Notes: generated from the sequence alone by a model not told the origin. DNA of 64,000 nucleotides from Psoroptes ovis (GCA_002943765.1 PQWQ01000023.1:250501-314500), one strand, 5' to 3'. Shown: positions 45,020-57,329, numbered from the stretch's first letter. Translations and numbers: made by a program.

Positions 45020-47903
45020 ATGGAATCAATAAAACTTGAAGACAATCACGGAACATTACAATCAACGAATGATGGTGACAACATGCCTATCAGAGGTTCA
45101 TCACCAATCAATCAATGTACATTCCGTAATTCTGAAACATATCAACGTTCATGTAATCATTTGATCGATGCTGAAGCTGACAGTGATTTATTCAACAGGG
45201 TATTTATCTTAGAAAATCATTATTAATTAGATTTAATTGTAATCATTTCCCAATTCAATCATTAGACATTTGAAAAGCAACAAGCAGCGAATTCCAAAAC
45301 AACAATGGCTGAACCTGAATTGATGTCCAAACAAACTGGTATTGTTCATTATGATAAATGTCATAAACATTATTGTTTATGGGATAAAAATTATCAAGAA
45401 AATCCAAATCGCTACCAGCGTATCATTGAACGATTAAATGAACTGCAGCTTATTGATGAATGTCATGAATTACAAGTTTTGTATTTTCCAAAATTCGAAT
45501 TAAATTGAATGGATTTATTTATTTATTTATTTTTTTTGAAAAATTTCATTTGATAGCCACGAAAAGCAACCGAAAACGAGCTTATGCTGGCACATTCTTC
45601 TGAATATATTCAAAAAATTGCCCAAATTTCAACGATCACGGATCAAGAACAGCTGGAAACGGAATCTTCAAAATTTGATTCCATTTATTTTACACCTGAT
45701 ACATATGAATGTGCATCATATGCATGTGGTTCGGTGCTGGAATTGATCGATGCCTTAATGACTGATCGAGTGAAAAATGGTATAGCCTTAGTCAGGCCTC
45801 CAGGACATCATGCAATGAGAAGCAAAGCTTGTGGTTATTGTATATTCAATAATGTAGCCATAGCAGCTAAATACTGTCAACAAAAATATCATTCCAAACG
45901 CATATTGATTATCGACTGGGATGTTCATCATGGCCAAGCAACACAACAAATGTTTTACAATGATTCCAGTGTACTTTATGTATCGATGCATCGATATGAA
46001 CATGGTAGCTTTTGGCCTGAATTAATTGAATCGAATTACAATTTTTGTGGTGATCATGATGGCTATGGATTTAATATGAATATACCTTTAAATACAACTG
46101 CCTTGACTGATACTGATTATCTTGCCATATGCCATAATCTTTTACTGCCAGTTTTCTATGAATTCGATCCACAATTGATATTAGTATCAGCAGGCTATGA
46201 TGCAGCGATCGGTTGTCCAGAAGGTGAAATGTTGCTGACACCTGCAATCTATGGTCATTTCACTCATTATTTAATGGGATTAGCAAACGGTAAAGTGGCT
46301 ATTGTGCTCGAAGGTGGTTATTGTATTGAAACGTTGGCTGAAAGTGTTGCTTGTACTGTGAGAGCATTACTTGGTCAACCACCAATACCATGTTCAATGA
46401 AATATCCAATCAATAGTTCAGTGATTGAATCAGTATTGAATGTAATATCTGTCCACCGGCAACAATGGCGATCATTATGTGTACAGAAAACATTCAACCG
46501 ACATGATGATCATTCGAATGATACCGAAGAATATGTTATTCGTCCGAAACATTATCCTTACATTGAATATTTGGGTAAAGCTGATCTATTGACCGAGCCA
46601 ATTGAATCGTATCCAACTCGTGATTGTTGCCCGATACAAAGTGATGAACATTTACATAAAGTAAATATATTAATTCAATTTTTACGCGATCGAATGCAAG
46701 AACATTCAGTACATTTCAACCACTGGACCAGACGTACTTGTTTGATTAAATCATCAGAATTATCGAATCGTCATCAAGCACCAAAAACACATCCAGAACG
46801 GCCGAATCGGATCAAATATTTATGGAGATTATTAAAAAATGAAAAAATTCTTGAAAAATGTCTGATACTCAAAGCTAATGATCGTATGGCTACCGATGAA
46901 CAGCTACTGAGTTGTCATTCGATGGATACAATCAGTAAAATTTCAACGACCGAAAGCATGAATTATAAAGAATTACGAGAATATGAACAAGAATTCGATT
47001 CATTATATTTGACAAATGATAGTTTTAAAGTTGCCAAATTATCTGTCGGTGCATTACTGCAAGTTGTTGATGCAGTTTTACGCAATGAATGTTTAAATGG
47101 ATTCGCATGCATAAGACCACCTGGACATCATGCTAAACGCAATGAATCAGCTGGATTTTGTGTGTTCAATCAAATAGCGATTGCAGCCAAATATGCGATC
47201 AACCAATATAAATTGAAACGTATTCTAATCATTGATTGGGACGTACATCATGGCGATGGTAAGTGTTTGGCATCAATCTATTCAAAATTAATGATTCAAG
47301 TTATGATCTAATTGAACAGGAACTCAAGACATTGTTATGAATGATGAACGAATTCTATTCATTTCACTTCATCGTTTTGATGATGGTCAATTTTATCCAG
47401 AAAATCATTTAGCTTCAAATTATCGTACTGGACATCGTAATATTATCAATATTCCTTGGAATGGTTCACAAATGGGCGATAAAGAATATTTAACAGCATT
47501 CTTCAATATTGTAATGCCTGTCGCTTATAATTTCGGACCAGAATTAGTTTTGGTTAGTTCTGGTTTCGATGCAGCATTGAATGATCCACTGGGTGAATAT
47601 CGACTATCACCAGCTGCATACGGTCATATGACACATTTACTTTGTTCACTGGCAAATGGTAAAATCATTCTAACATTAGAAGGTGGTTATCATCTAAAAG
47701 CGATTGCCGATTCAGCCATTCAATGCATTCGAGTTTTGATGAATGAACCACCTATTTCATTGGCTAAAGACGATGATAGCGACGAATCATGGAACGTAGA
47801 CTCGAATGCTATTGAAACGATACGTAATGTGATCGATTATCATCATGATTATTGGCCTTGTTTAGCATTCAATGTTGATATTGGTCTATCATCAAATAAT
47901 TAA
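45020..47903 (+). CDS. HDAC6: HDAC6-type histone/tubulin deacetylase, tandem catalytic domains, no C-terminal ZnF-UBP
   Basis: Exons 45020-45199, 45266-45475, 45557-47258 and 47320-47903 keep frame and give 891 residues. HDAC6 deacetylates tubulin and other cytoplasmic proteins. CD1 (about 85-405) has RPPGHHAM at 210-217, DWDVHHGQAT from 250, SAGYDAAIG and LEGGY. CD2 (about 505-875) has RPPGHHAKRNESAGF from 650, DWDVHHGDGTQDI across the last intron, SSGFDAALNDPLGEY and LEGGYHL. Both zinc sites look complete. The protein stops about 15 residues after CD2; the ubiquitin-binding ZnF-UBP domain found at the C-terminus of human and fly HDAC6 is absent here, and the 277 bp before eRF3 offer no such exon. 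A class IIb identity is firm from the tandem domains; HDAC10 is ruled out by the intact second domain. Confidence 0.95.
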
Positions 47904-48001
47904 AAAAAAATTAAATTTCAAAAACAATCGATTATCAAATTATTACTATCGATTGTATCGATTGTAATTTTTGAATGGTGTCTGTTTGCTATTTCGATCA
48001 C

Positions 48002-48025
48002 ATATGTGCACACACACACACACAT
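48002..48025. repeat. (CA)n microsatellite
   Basis: A run of alternating ca lies in the 277-bp spacer between HDAC6 and eRF3. Confidence 0.75.
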
Positions 48026-48180
48026 GCACAAGCTCAATATTTTGCCCATTGCAACGTGTTTTGTTTTTGTTTAAATTGAAATATTATTTTAAATTTTTAT
48101 TTATCATATTTGAATATTTAAAATTTTAAAATTCATTCACAAAAATTGAATGAATTGATTTCACACAAACGTAACACAAG

Positions 48181-50118
48181 ATGAGCGATAAAAAAGATTC
48201 AACCATGGCCAATTTATCCAGTGGTTTTAGTCGAAAATTGAATGTTGATGCACCTGAATTTGTGCCTTCTTTTTTACAACCAAAACCACAACCGCCTCCA
48301 TCGACCGATGTTCCATCTACTCCGGCTGCCGCTGTATCATCGCCGCCGCAATCTTCAAATACAGCACCATCACCTACTGCTGAACCACCAGCAGAAAAAG
48401 TGGCATCATCGTCAATTTCGAATAATAAAAATGATGATTCGAATGAACAAGATGGTGATGTTGTCGACGATTGGGATGGCGGTGATAATGAAGGCGCCGA
48501 AGATGAGATTGAAGTCGTTGATGAAGAAGAAGATGAGGATGAAGATGTCGAAGAAGATGAAAAATCGGAAAAAAAGCCTGCATCCAAGTTGAAGAAGAAA
48601 GCACAGAAATCGGCATCTTTACATAAAACATCTTTGAAAAAAGAACATTTAAACATTGTATTCATTGGTCATGTTGATGCTGGTAAATCGACAATCGGTG
48701 GACAATTACTGTATCTAACAGGTATGGTCGATAAGCGTACATTGGAAAAATATGAACGTGAAGCAAAAGAAAAAAATCGTGAATCATGGTATTTATCTTG
48801 GGCATTGGATACTAATCAAGAAGAACGTGATAAAGGCAAAACTGTTGAAGTTGGCCGTGCATATTTTGAAACTGAAAATAAACATTTCACGCTGTTAGAT
48901 GCACCTGGTCATCGTGGTTTTGTGCCAAATATGATTGGCGGTGCATGTCAAGCTGATGTTGCCGTATTGGTCATTTCAGCTCGTAAAGGTGAATTCGAAA
49001 CTGGATTCGAACGTGGTGGCCAAACACGAGAACATGCTATGCTTGCTAAAACTGCAGGTCAGTCTATAATTAACTCCTGAATGATTTGATTCTGATTTGA
49101 TTTTTTTGTTTCATTTTGATCCAGGTGTCAAACATTTGATTGTATTAATCAATAAAATGGATGATCCAACCGTTGAATGGTCCGAGCAACGTTATCAAGA
49201 ATGTCAAGATAAATTATTACCATATTTAAAAAAATGTGGTTTCAATCCGAAAACTGAATTATATTTTATGCCATGTTCTGGTTTAACCGGAGCATTTTTA
49301 CGTGATGTTATCGATGAAAAAACTTGTCCTTGGTATAGGTCAGTACCCTGATTTTGTGTGTTTTCAAATGTTTTATTCATAAATGCTTTCATTCCATCAC
49401 AGAGGACCATCATTTTTAGAATATTTGGATAAACTTCCATCGTTTAAAAGACAAATCGAGGGACCATTTCGTATGCCAATCGTTGATAAATACAAAGATA
49501 TGGGTACAGTTGTATTTGGTAAAATTGAAAGCGGTAGTACTGAACGTGGTGCACAATTACTGTTGATGCCTAATCGTAAACCAGTCGAAGTTCTACAAAT
49601 TTGGTCCGATGAAGATGAAGTTAGCCATGTATCATCGGGTGAAAATGTTAAAATCAAATTGAAAGGTGTTGAAGAAGAAGAGGTGACCGCTGGTTTTGTA
49701 TTATGTGATTTAAATGAACCATGTGCTACTGGCCGCATATTCGATGCTCAAGTAGCCATTTTAGAACATAAATCAATCATTTGTCCTGGCTATTCAGCCG
49801 TTTTACATATTAATTCTGCAATCGAGGAAGTTTCTGTCAAAAATATCATTGATTTAATTGATAAAAAAACTGGCCAAAGATGCAAGGTGATTATTTTATG
49901 ATTATTTTAACAAATCCATAACTTATCAATGATCTCACTGTTTACAGGTTAAACCACGATTCGTCAAACAAGATCAAGTAGCATTAATGAGATTAGAATG
50001 TACCGGCGGAATGGTCTGTATGGAACCATTCAGTAAATTTCAACAAATGGGTCGATTTACATTGCGTGATGAAGGAAAAACAATAGCCATCGGTAAAGTG
50101 TTGCGGATTGTTGAATGA
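48181..50118 (+). CDS. GSPT1: eukaryotic release factor 3 (GSPT1/eRF3)
   Basis: Exons 48181-49057, 49125-49338, 49403-49886 and 49948-50118 keep frame and give 581 residues. eRF3 is the GTPase partner of eRF1 in translation termination. The N-terminal PAM2 motif (KLNVDAPEFVPSF, 19-31) binds poly(A)-binding protein. An acidic linker follows (about 84-130). The GTPase begins near 155: GHVDAGKS at 163-170, DAPGHRGFVPNM and NKMDDPTVEW. The C-terminal beta-barrel domains include GPFRMPIVDKYKDMGTVVFG and end GRFTLRDEGKTIAIGKVLRI. All landmarks and length fit. It converges on GET4. Confidence 0.97.
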
Positions 50119-50534
50119 AAAATTTTTAAAAAATTGAAACACATTAAACACTCAAAATAAAAAAGATGAGTACATTTTTTTTTAAAAACAAACAAAATGT
50201 TATATTTTTCTATCCATTGATTATTATATATCGAATTTTTTTTCTTCTCAAAATTTGTAATTAAAAAGTAAAATTAATTAATTAATTTTTTTTTTATAAT
50301 TATTTAATGTAGAATTTGATTGGTTTTGTAGATTTAGTGTCTAATGTTGTTATATGCATATATTTTGGCCTCATAATTATTGATAATAATGGTGACATTT
50401 AAGCCAAAAAAATCGATCAATTAATGTGTATTTGTGTGTTATTTGTGGATCACAAATTTCAAGTGGTTCAGTATGTCATATATTGAAAAGGATTCGAATT
50501 TGGATAATTTAAAAGAAAAAAAAAAGAATTTATT
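50119..50534. other. convergent 3' region eRF3 / GET4
   Basis: These 416 bp hold both 3' UTRs: poly-T and (atta)n tracts only. Confidence 0.5.
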
Positions 50535-51506
50535 CTAATCTAAATCAACTTCTTGATTCGTTGTTGATGATTTATAATCAGATCGTTGTTGTTGTTGTTT
50601 ATCGTCGTCATTATCATCCGAAGACATATCGAATAATGATTGTATCAGATTCGAAAACAGTCCACCACTCGAGCCGCTCATTGATTGTTTTTTATCGATA
50701 CCGAAATATATTTGACCAATTTGTTGTAAATAATCTTTATATGATGGATCACGTTTCAATGATTGTTCATAAAGATTACAAAGTACATTGAATATTTGCG
50801 CTTTCCCAGGATAACGATCGATAGCCATTATAAGAAAACAAATAAAATTCAATAAAGGCGTTGTGAATGGTGGTTTCGATAATCGTATTTTAGGGTGATT
50901 TAATGTATAACCATAAAATACATTATGTGCTAATTGATGATTTTCAATACATAAAACTTGTAATACAAATTGTGCAATCATCAAATCAATTTCATTCGGA
51001 TATGATGATTGACATTGATATTCAATTAACATCAATGCACAATTGTCGCCATTGTCACATGAATATAGAAAATGTAATCGTGCATCGGAATAATTTTTTT
51101 CTGACCATAATATTTGTGCAATACTTTTACGTAGGGCAGCCATTGATAAATATTTTATTTTCAATAATTTCGATATAAATTCTATACGTTCAGGTGATTC
51201 AGGTGATATTTTCGAAAATAATTCAGACATATTGTCGATTATTTTTTGCTCATCCAATTTCAATTGTTTTAAATCGTTAATTCGAGTGGACATAAGATCA
51301 GCTAACAATAGCGCTAAATCTGTGCCAGAATTTTGTTCTTTTTTATCGAATAAACGTAGAGCACCATTATATAATAAATCATAAATTTCAGCATATTTAT
51401 TATCTCGAACTAATCGATAATAAATTGTGCGATAAATTTGATGTGCTTCATAGAAATCACCTTCATCAAAACGTTCATTCAATTTTTGCATTAATTTTCG
51501 ATGCAT
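50535..51506 (-). CDS. GET4: GET4 / TRC35, tail-anchored protein targeting factor
   Basis: A single exon of 323 residues with a proper ATG. GET4 pairs with UBL4A and BAG6 in the cytosol to hand tail-anchored proteins to GET3. The alpha-solenoid sequence matches the family: FDEGDFYEAHQIYRTIYYR at the start, LYNGALRLFD, SGTDLALLLADL, RIEFISKLLKI, PPFTTPLLNFICFLI and a C-terminal YLQQIGQIYFGI. A short acidic and Gln-rich tail follows. It converges on eRF3. Confidence 0.95.
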   Translation of the reverse strand: MHRKLMQKLNERFDEGDFYEAHQIYRTIYYRLVRDNKYAEIYDLLYNGALRLFDKKEQNSGTDLALLLADLMSTRINDLKQLKLDEQKIIDNMSELFSKISPESPERIEFISKLLKIKYLSMAALRKSIAQILWSEKNYSDARLHFLYSCDNGDNCALMLIEYQCQSSYPNEIDLMIAQFVLQVLCIENHQLAHNVFYGYTLNHPKIRLSKPPFTTPLLNFICFLIMAIDRYPGKAQIFNVLCNLYEQSLKRDPSYKDYLQQIGQIYFGIDKKQSMSGSSGGLFSNLIQSLFDMSSDDNDDDKQQQQRSDYKSSTTNQEVDLD

Positions 51507-51687
51507 ATTTGTTTAGTGATGAATTGGTTCAATTTGATCATTGAACCGAAGATTCGGATCGTATTAATATATTGATCACTATGAATTTATTCAAGATTGG
51601 ATGTTTAAAAGTAATTGTTTATTTATGTTTATTATTTTAGTTGCATTAAATCACTACTCTTTCGCCATCATTCGACATCATCGATTC

Positions 51688-51733
51688 AACTATTTACACA
51701 CAGTACATGTGAGCCATGTGTAAATAGTTGAAT
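51688..51733. repeat. inverted repeat upstream of GET4
   Basis: The arm caactatttacacac (51688-51702) is mirrored by gtgtgtaaatagttg (51718-51732 region) with ~15 bp between; it can form a hairpin 180-230 bp upstream of the GET4 start codon. Confidence 0.65.
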
Positions 51734-51916
51734 TTCAAATACCGTTTTTTCACACTTTATGCTTCCAATTCTAATGCGAATAAACGAAATTTTGCCGATT
51801 TCATTGAAAAGTATTCAATAGCAATAGTCTTTGGAAATATTTTCAAAATTTTTCGAAAAAAACTAAGACTTTAGACTGGCAATTTTTTTCAAAATTTTCG
51901 ATAATTTCCACGTACT

Positions 51917-52457
51917 ATAACCTTAGATTTTTTCGAAAAATTCAAAAATTTTGGCGATGGATAGCCTTAGATTTTTTCGATTTTTTGAAAAATTTTGACG
52001 ATGGATAGCCTTAGATTTTTTCGAAAAATTCAAAAATTTTGGCGATGGATAGCCTTAGATTTTTTCGATTTTTTGAAAAATTTTGACGATGGATAGCCTT
52101 AGATTTTTTCGATTTTTTGAAAAATTTTGACGATGGATAGCCTTAGATTTTTTCGAATAGCCTTAGATTTTTTCGATTTTTTGAAAAATTTTGACGATGG
52201 ATAGCCTTAGATTTTTTCGATTTTTTGAAAAATTTTGACGATGGATAGCCTTAGATTTTTTCGAAAAATTCGAAAATTTTGACGATGGATAGCCTTAGAT
52301 TTTTTCGATTTTTTGAAAAATTTTGACGATCGATAGCCTTAGATTTTTTCGATTTTTTGAAAAATTTTGACGATGGATAGCCTTAGATTTTTTCGAAAAA
52401 TTCGAAAATTTTGACGATGGATAGCCTTAGATTTTTTCGAAAAATTCAAAAATTTCC
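51917..52457. repeat. 44-bp minisatellite, ~12 units, two unit variants
   Basis: Each unit starts atagccttagattttttcga and ends cgatgg. The middle is either ttttttgaaaaatttt (variant B) or aaaaattcaaaaattt (variant A). In order from 51917: A, B, A, B, B, a 20-bp stub (52137-52156), B, B, A, B, B, A, partial A. Divergence between units is only a few bases, so the array is young or homogenised. Confidence 0.95.
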
Positions 52458-52721
52458 AAGATTATATTTCAAGTGAATGTATTACTTTTAATAATTTGAT
52501 TTAATGATGCTTATGAAAATGTAAACAGATATTATGCGATAATAATGAGAATTTCTTGTTTCCATTTCTTAATTTCGAAATTAGTATCTTAATGACTAAT
52601 AAATTTTTCGATTTTTTGCTGATAATCATGATATGTTATTAATTGATTTAAAGAGTATTGGGCTATTGATGGCTTTTTTCAGATAAAAATCCCTGGAATT
52701 AAGTTTTAATTCAATTTGATT

Positions 52722-53698
52722 CTAATTATCATTTGAAATGTTCTTGTGATGATTATTATCACCATCATTATAACATTTATTGCTGTCCATGCCATTCATC
52801 GCAATTAATTCATTCAATCTAGGAAATATTTCTTTGCGAATATACTCAAAGCGTTTTCGTGGTTCTAATTGGAAATATTTAAATTGTATTTCACTATAAC
52901 GTGATTTTACAGGCACAAAGTCTCGATATTTCCCATCGCGCCAATTTTCATTGAATAATTCTAATAATTTTATCTGCTCCTTCAAATCTGGAATTATGTT
53001 GGGCGGTGGTTTTCTTACTAAATTCGGAACATATGTGTCTTTAAGTATGAATACACCACGTAATCCAAACCAACCACCATATTCGGCATGGATACAAACA
53101 CCTAATTTGTGTTTATTAATCGTACCATTTGGTAATCGATAATAATAGGCAGCACCAGAAATATGAGCAGCAGTTTGTAATAAAATACGTGGACGACGAT
53201 ATGGCATCACCATATCAAAGTCATGAAATTTATCTATTTCAACATTCATCGCTGTTGATATGTCCTATCGGCAAATAAGACTTGATTAATTAAACTTTTC
53301 AAAGAAAATGTCCATTATTACAAACCTTTGATAATAAATCAAAATGATAACGCATACATTGATCGATTGGATCACGACAATTTAAACAATTATGATTTGA
53401 AAGTTCATCACTATTTTCATCATTACCATCATTGATGAATAGATGAATATTTCGAGCTAGAAAAGGTAAAAATGCTTTTTCAAACCATGATGGATTAGAC
53501 AATATGACAAATGCTAATGTATCATATGGATATTTTAATTGATATTCATCACCGACAGCATCATTATACCAACCAATCTATAATAATAGAAACCAACATT
53601 AATTGTAAATAAAAGAATCAAATTTCGAAACAAACCTTAAAATAATGAATTTCTAGGCCAATATCATTGAATTTTTTCACCAATTCATTGGACAACAT
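52722..53698 (-). CDS. MMACHC: MMACHC (CblC), cobalamin-processing enzyme
   Basis: Exons 53698-53636, 53577-53326 and 53264-52722 keep frame and give 285 residues (human 282). MMACHC removes upper ligands from vitamin B12 in the cytosol before cofactor delivery to methionine synthase and methylmalonyl-CoA mutase. Matches include WYNDAVGDEYQL, DTLAFVILSNPSWFEKAFLPF, DPIDQCMRYHFD, RRPRILLQTAAHISGAAYYY (human [20 protein letters not shown]), GVCIHAEYGGWFGLRGV and NENWRDGKYRDFV. An Asn/Asp-rich insert of ~18 residues precedes DPIDQC. Presence implies cobalamin use in this animal. Confidence 0.96.
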
Positions 53699-54030
53699 GT
53701 TTATATGGAATTATTTTCACTTCTGATGATTATTTGACTATGAGAAGCCTAATTATTGTTCGACAAATGATCATTATGACTTTGTATAATGATGAATCAA
53801 TCAACAACAGACAACAACATATAAACAATGATTATTTACAATGTGAAAAACTTATGATCAATAAAAACAAAATTGTTATCAATAAATATTGATTGAACTC
53901 GAATTGATAACAAACAAACAAAAATTTCGAATCTTTTCGATCGTTTGAATTTTCGAACACAATCAAAGAGACCTGTTTGAATTTTTCACCCACTATCGAT
54001 TGTGTTGAACGAGACAATCGATAAGTTTTA
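53699..54030. promoter_or_regulatory. bidirectional promoter MMACHC / GTPBP6
   Basis: 332 bp separate the divergent start codons. No known box is evident; AT-rich with repeated tcgaa words. Confidence 0.5.
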
Positions 54031-55731
54031 ATGATGCTACGATTATCATTGAAATTCATTTCAAATTTTCAAAATAATTTGAAATCATTTAAATTGTTGA
54101 AGATTAAAAATTATCAATTAAACAAATATTGGAAACAATATCGATCGATTAGTTCATTCACCAATAATGTCCTTGATGATAATGATGAAGAATCAATTGA
54201 TTTCCGAGATGAACTCTTGAAACACAATGATAATGATGATATTTTCAAATATAATTTGCATCAACTGCAAGATTTGACCAGAAAAAATGTAATGGTTATA
54301 ATGCCGCGAATGAAATATGGTGGCCAACAATTGTATCGTAGTCATGATGATGCACAATTATTGCTGGATGAAACTGTTCAGCTAGTTGAATCGATTCCAT
54401 ATTGGAAGGTGATTGATTCACAAATAATATCAACCAAATCAATACAATCACAAAAAATTTTTGGGAAAACAAATTTGGCCAATCTTCGTGATCGTGTACG
54501 TGACGAAGCTAAACCTGATGCCATTGTTTTCGCTATCGATATGTTGCAGCCAACACAACAATATTTTTTTCGTAATTATTTAAATTGTGAAGTATTGGAA
54601 ATACAAGAATTGATTTAAATGAATTATTCATTGAATTTGTATTCACCTTTTTCCCAACAGATTTACGACCGCTATACGACAGTATTGAAAATATTTCGTG
54701 AACGTTGTAAAACAAAAGAATCTCGACTTCAATTATCACTGGCTGAGCTGGAATATGTTCGAAAAAATTTACATCATTTAAATGAAAATGATTTTCAACA
54801 ATTTCAATCCATTTCGAGCACATTCAATGGTAATTTTGATCGATATTTCAGAGAGAAAAAACAATTATTAGACGGATTGGAACAAAAATTGAAGAAAAAT
54901 CTAATCAAATTAGCCGTTTCACATGAAATTAAACGAAAAAATCGACAATCAAATCACCAGATACCGATTGTTGCCATTGTTGGCTACACAAATTCAGGTA
55001 AAACATCATTAATCAAAGCATTGAGTAATGATGAACGATTACAGCCTGAAAATCGTTTGTTTGCAACGCTTGAAATTACTGCACATCAAATAACATTACT
55101 TCCATCACGTATGAAAGTACTGTTAATCGATACGATCGGTTTCATATCGGATATACCGACAACATTGATACATTGTTTTCGATCGACATTACAAGAAATA
55201 TGTATGGCCAATTTGATTGTACATGTTTTCGATCAAAGTAATCCAAATTTTGCTCGACAAATTGAAACAGTAAATGAAACGCTTAAACAAATAAATGTAC
55301 CTGAAAAATTATTGCAAACAATGCTTCTGGTTTCGAATAAAATTGATAAATTATCATCAGAAAAATTGAATCAATCAATCGATCATGGCTATATACCAAT
55401 ATCGGCTACCGAAAAAATAGGCCTGAAAGAATTAACAGCTCAAATCGAATCAAAATTAATTGAAAATACTGACCAACTGGCATTCGAATTGAGGTAAATT
55501 CATTATGTTCATAATCATTGAAATATCATTGAATTAATCTTGTTGTTATTATTTGTTGAATACCAAAGAATACCGAACGGTGGTGAACAATATCAATGGT
55601 TATATCGTGAAGCTACGGCCATATTCGATATTCGAATCGATCCAAATGATTCAAATTATTTATTAATGAGGTTATTGTTATCGAAATCGAAACTGGGTAA
55701 ATATTTGAAATTATTTCCAAAATCATCTTAA
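54031..55731 (+). CDS. GTPBP6: GTPBP6 / HflX-family GTPase, probably mitochondrial
   Basis: Exons 54031-54591, 54661-55493 and 55569-55731 keep frame and give 518 residues. HflX proteins split or rescue ribosomes; GTPBP6 does so in mitochondria. The N-terminus (MMLRLSLKFISNFQNNLKSF) is basic and Arg/Lys-rich without acids, fitting a presequence. The HflX N-domain is visible (AKPDAIVFAIDMLQPTQQ), then IYDRYTTVLKIF and RCKTKESRLQLSLAELEY. The G domain has GYTNSGKT at 295-302, FATLEITAHQ, DTIGFISDIP and NKIDKL. The Gly-rich segment before the G domain is weaker than in bacteria. The first junction (tgtgaa|gtattg) was chosen because it joins exactly to IYDR. Confidence 0.93.
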
Positions 55732-55813
55732 TGATAAATGTTTTGATCGATTTAAATAAATATTTATTTACTTAATTTATTTACTTGATTTATTGCTAAT
55801 AATTTTTCAATTG

Positions 55814-55850
55814 TCAATTTTCATTGCTCGATACACTTGTTGACCGATGT
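55814..55850 (-). other. possible alternative last exon of JMJD6
   Basis: The JMJD6 stop lies inside a perfect 5' splice site (aaaag|gtgagt). An acceptor (acatag) at 55852-55851 would join in phase and give the tail HRSTSVSSNEN before a stop at 55814. The Ser-rich tail resembles ends of other JMJD6 proteins. RNA evidence would be needed. Confidence 0.3.
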
Positions 55851-55938
55851 CTATGTTTGTTTTGATTATGATGAAAATCATATGATTAATGATTTTTAAT
55901 GAGTTAATGAGTTCACTTCAAATTTTGTAAATAAAAAC

Positions 55939-57329
55939 TCACCTTTTACGTTTATATTTATTGATTGTCGTCGTCGAATTATTTTTCGTATAACTTTCAT
56001 CATCATTATCGTCATCCAGTTCATTATCGGAATTTGAATAGGGTTCATCATCTTGTTGATTATCATTATCTTTGAATTGTTTTTGGCAACTACAATCAGG
56101 ATTTGAACATTTTGATGATGAATCAGATGATGATGATGATGATGAACTATCATCACTATCCGAAGCGATACCGGTCGATTCATTGAGATCAATACATTGA
56201 GCAATTTTAGCTAAATCTGGTGCGTTTTGCCGTAAACTTTCCAACCATTTCATCGATAATTTTGGCCGACCACGTACAGTTTTATGCCATACAATGGGGA
56301 AATTAGTCAGACTACAAAAATTTTGTGTAACAGCAATGGTATTATCTAAATTCAATACAACATGCCACCAACCAGAAGGCACAAATACAGTTTCACCTGC
56401 TTTCTGTATGATTTCGATTGGTTTAAATTGTTTTGGCCATTCATCGGTTTGTGTCCGGGGATATATCACAGTAAACCAAGTGATTGCTTCATCACTTTGA
56501 TAACCACCTTCAGATGGTTGAACTTTTAGTAATTCTTTCGGGGTATTAGTTGGAAATAAACACCATCGTTTAGTGCCCATTATCAATGCGTTCCATGCAC
56601 TGGTACCTAATGGATCAATATGAATACCGGTACCACTACGGGCACTACCCATTACAAACCAACGATATGGTGGACGTCTTTCTTCACCAGCATATCGAAA
56701 TAGATCATCACGGAAATATTTTGGTATTTGATAATCGTCGAGTAATTTTTTCTTTCTTGGATGCTAAAACATAATTGGATGAATGAGAATTAATCAATGA
56801 TCAATTAAATGATTCAATTCAAATACATACTTCACCGAATGTACTATCAAAGATATATAATGGACTATCATCATTATTATGTTTCATATAATAAACAAAA
56901 TATTTCATTTTCAGTTTAACACTATAACCTTCATTATCTTCACCACATTTAAATTTTTGATTACGATATTTTTTAGCTAATTTCTATTCGGGGGCAACAA
57001 AAATAGAACAAAATCAATTATTTAGATCGATTTAAGAATAAAACCGAACTAACCTCTAGATTCCATTTTTCCGATGTTTTCCAATCATCACAAATACCTT
57101 GGATAACGATGGGGCGATATTTCATTTCATATTTTTCAATAAATTCTTCTGGTGAAACTTCATTCACATGAATACGGCTACAATTATCTGGACGATAATT
57201 TAAATCGAATGTTTCGCAATAATTATGTTCGGTCCAACCACACATATCTAATTCTGGTCGTGCACGTTCTTTTGCTTCAACAATTCTTCGCCGTGCTTTT
57301 TCATCAAAATTTTCATCATCTGTACTCAT
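55939..57329 (-). CDS. JMJD6: JMJD6, bifunctional arginine demethylase / lysyl hydroxylase
   Basis: Exons 57329-57054, 56983-56831 and 56763-55939 keep frame and give 417 residues (human 403). JMJD6 is a nuclear Fe(II)/2-oxoglutarate oxygenase acting on splicing factors and histones. Iron ligands are H191 and D193 (GIHIDP) and H277 (WWHVVLNLD). Other matches: IVEAKERARPEL, YRPIVIQGICDDWKTSEKW, KKYRNQKFKCGEDNEGYSV, LYIFDSTFGE, NALIMGTKRWCLFP and WHKTVRGRPKLS. The tail has the family poly-Ser run plus a CSNPDCSC insert. An open frame continues 81 codons upstream of 57329; the ATG there (MSTDDENF) fits the family start. The stop overlaps a splice-donor sequence, noted separately. Confidence 0.96.

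Larger units (their letters stand above)
51507..52721. other. intergenic region GET4 / MMACHC with minisatellite
   Basis: The stretch lies upstream of GET4 and downstream of MMACHC. About 540 bp are a 44-bp tandem array; the left side (51834-51916) looks like decayed units. Left of that, a perfect 18-bp inverted repeat (caactatttacacacagt / gtgtaaatagttg arms near 51688-51733) is also present. Confidence 0.6.

Noticed and set aside
51917..52457. CRISPR-like array
   Set aside because: Units are head-to-tail with no unique spacers; this is a eukaryotic minisatellite.
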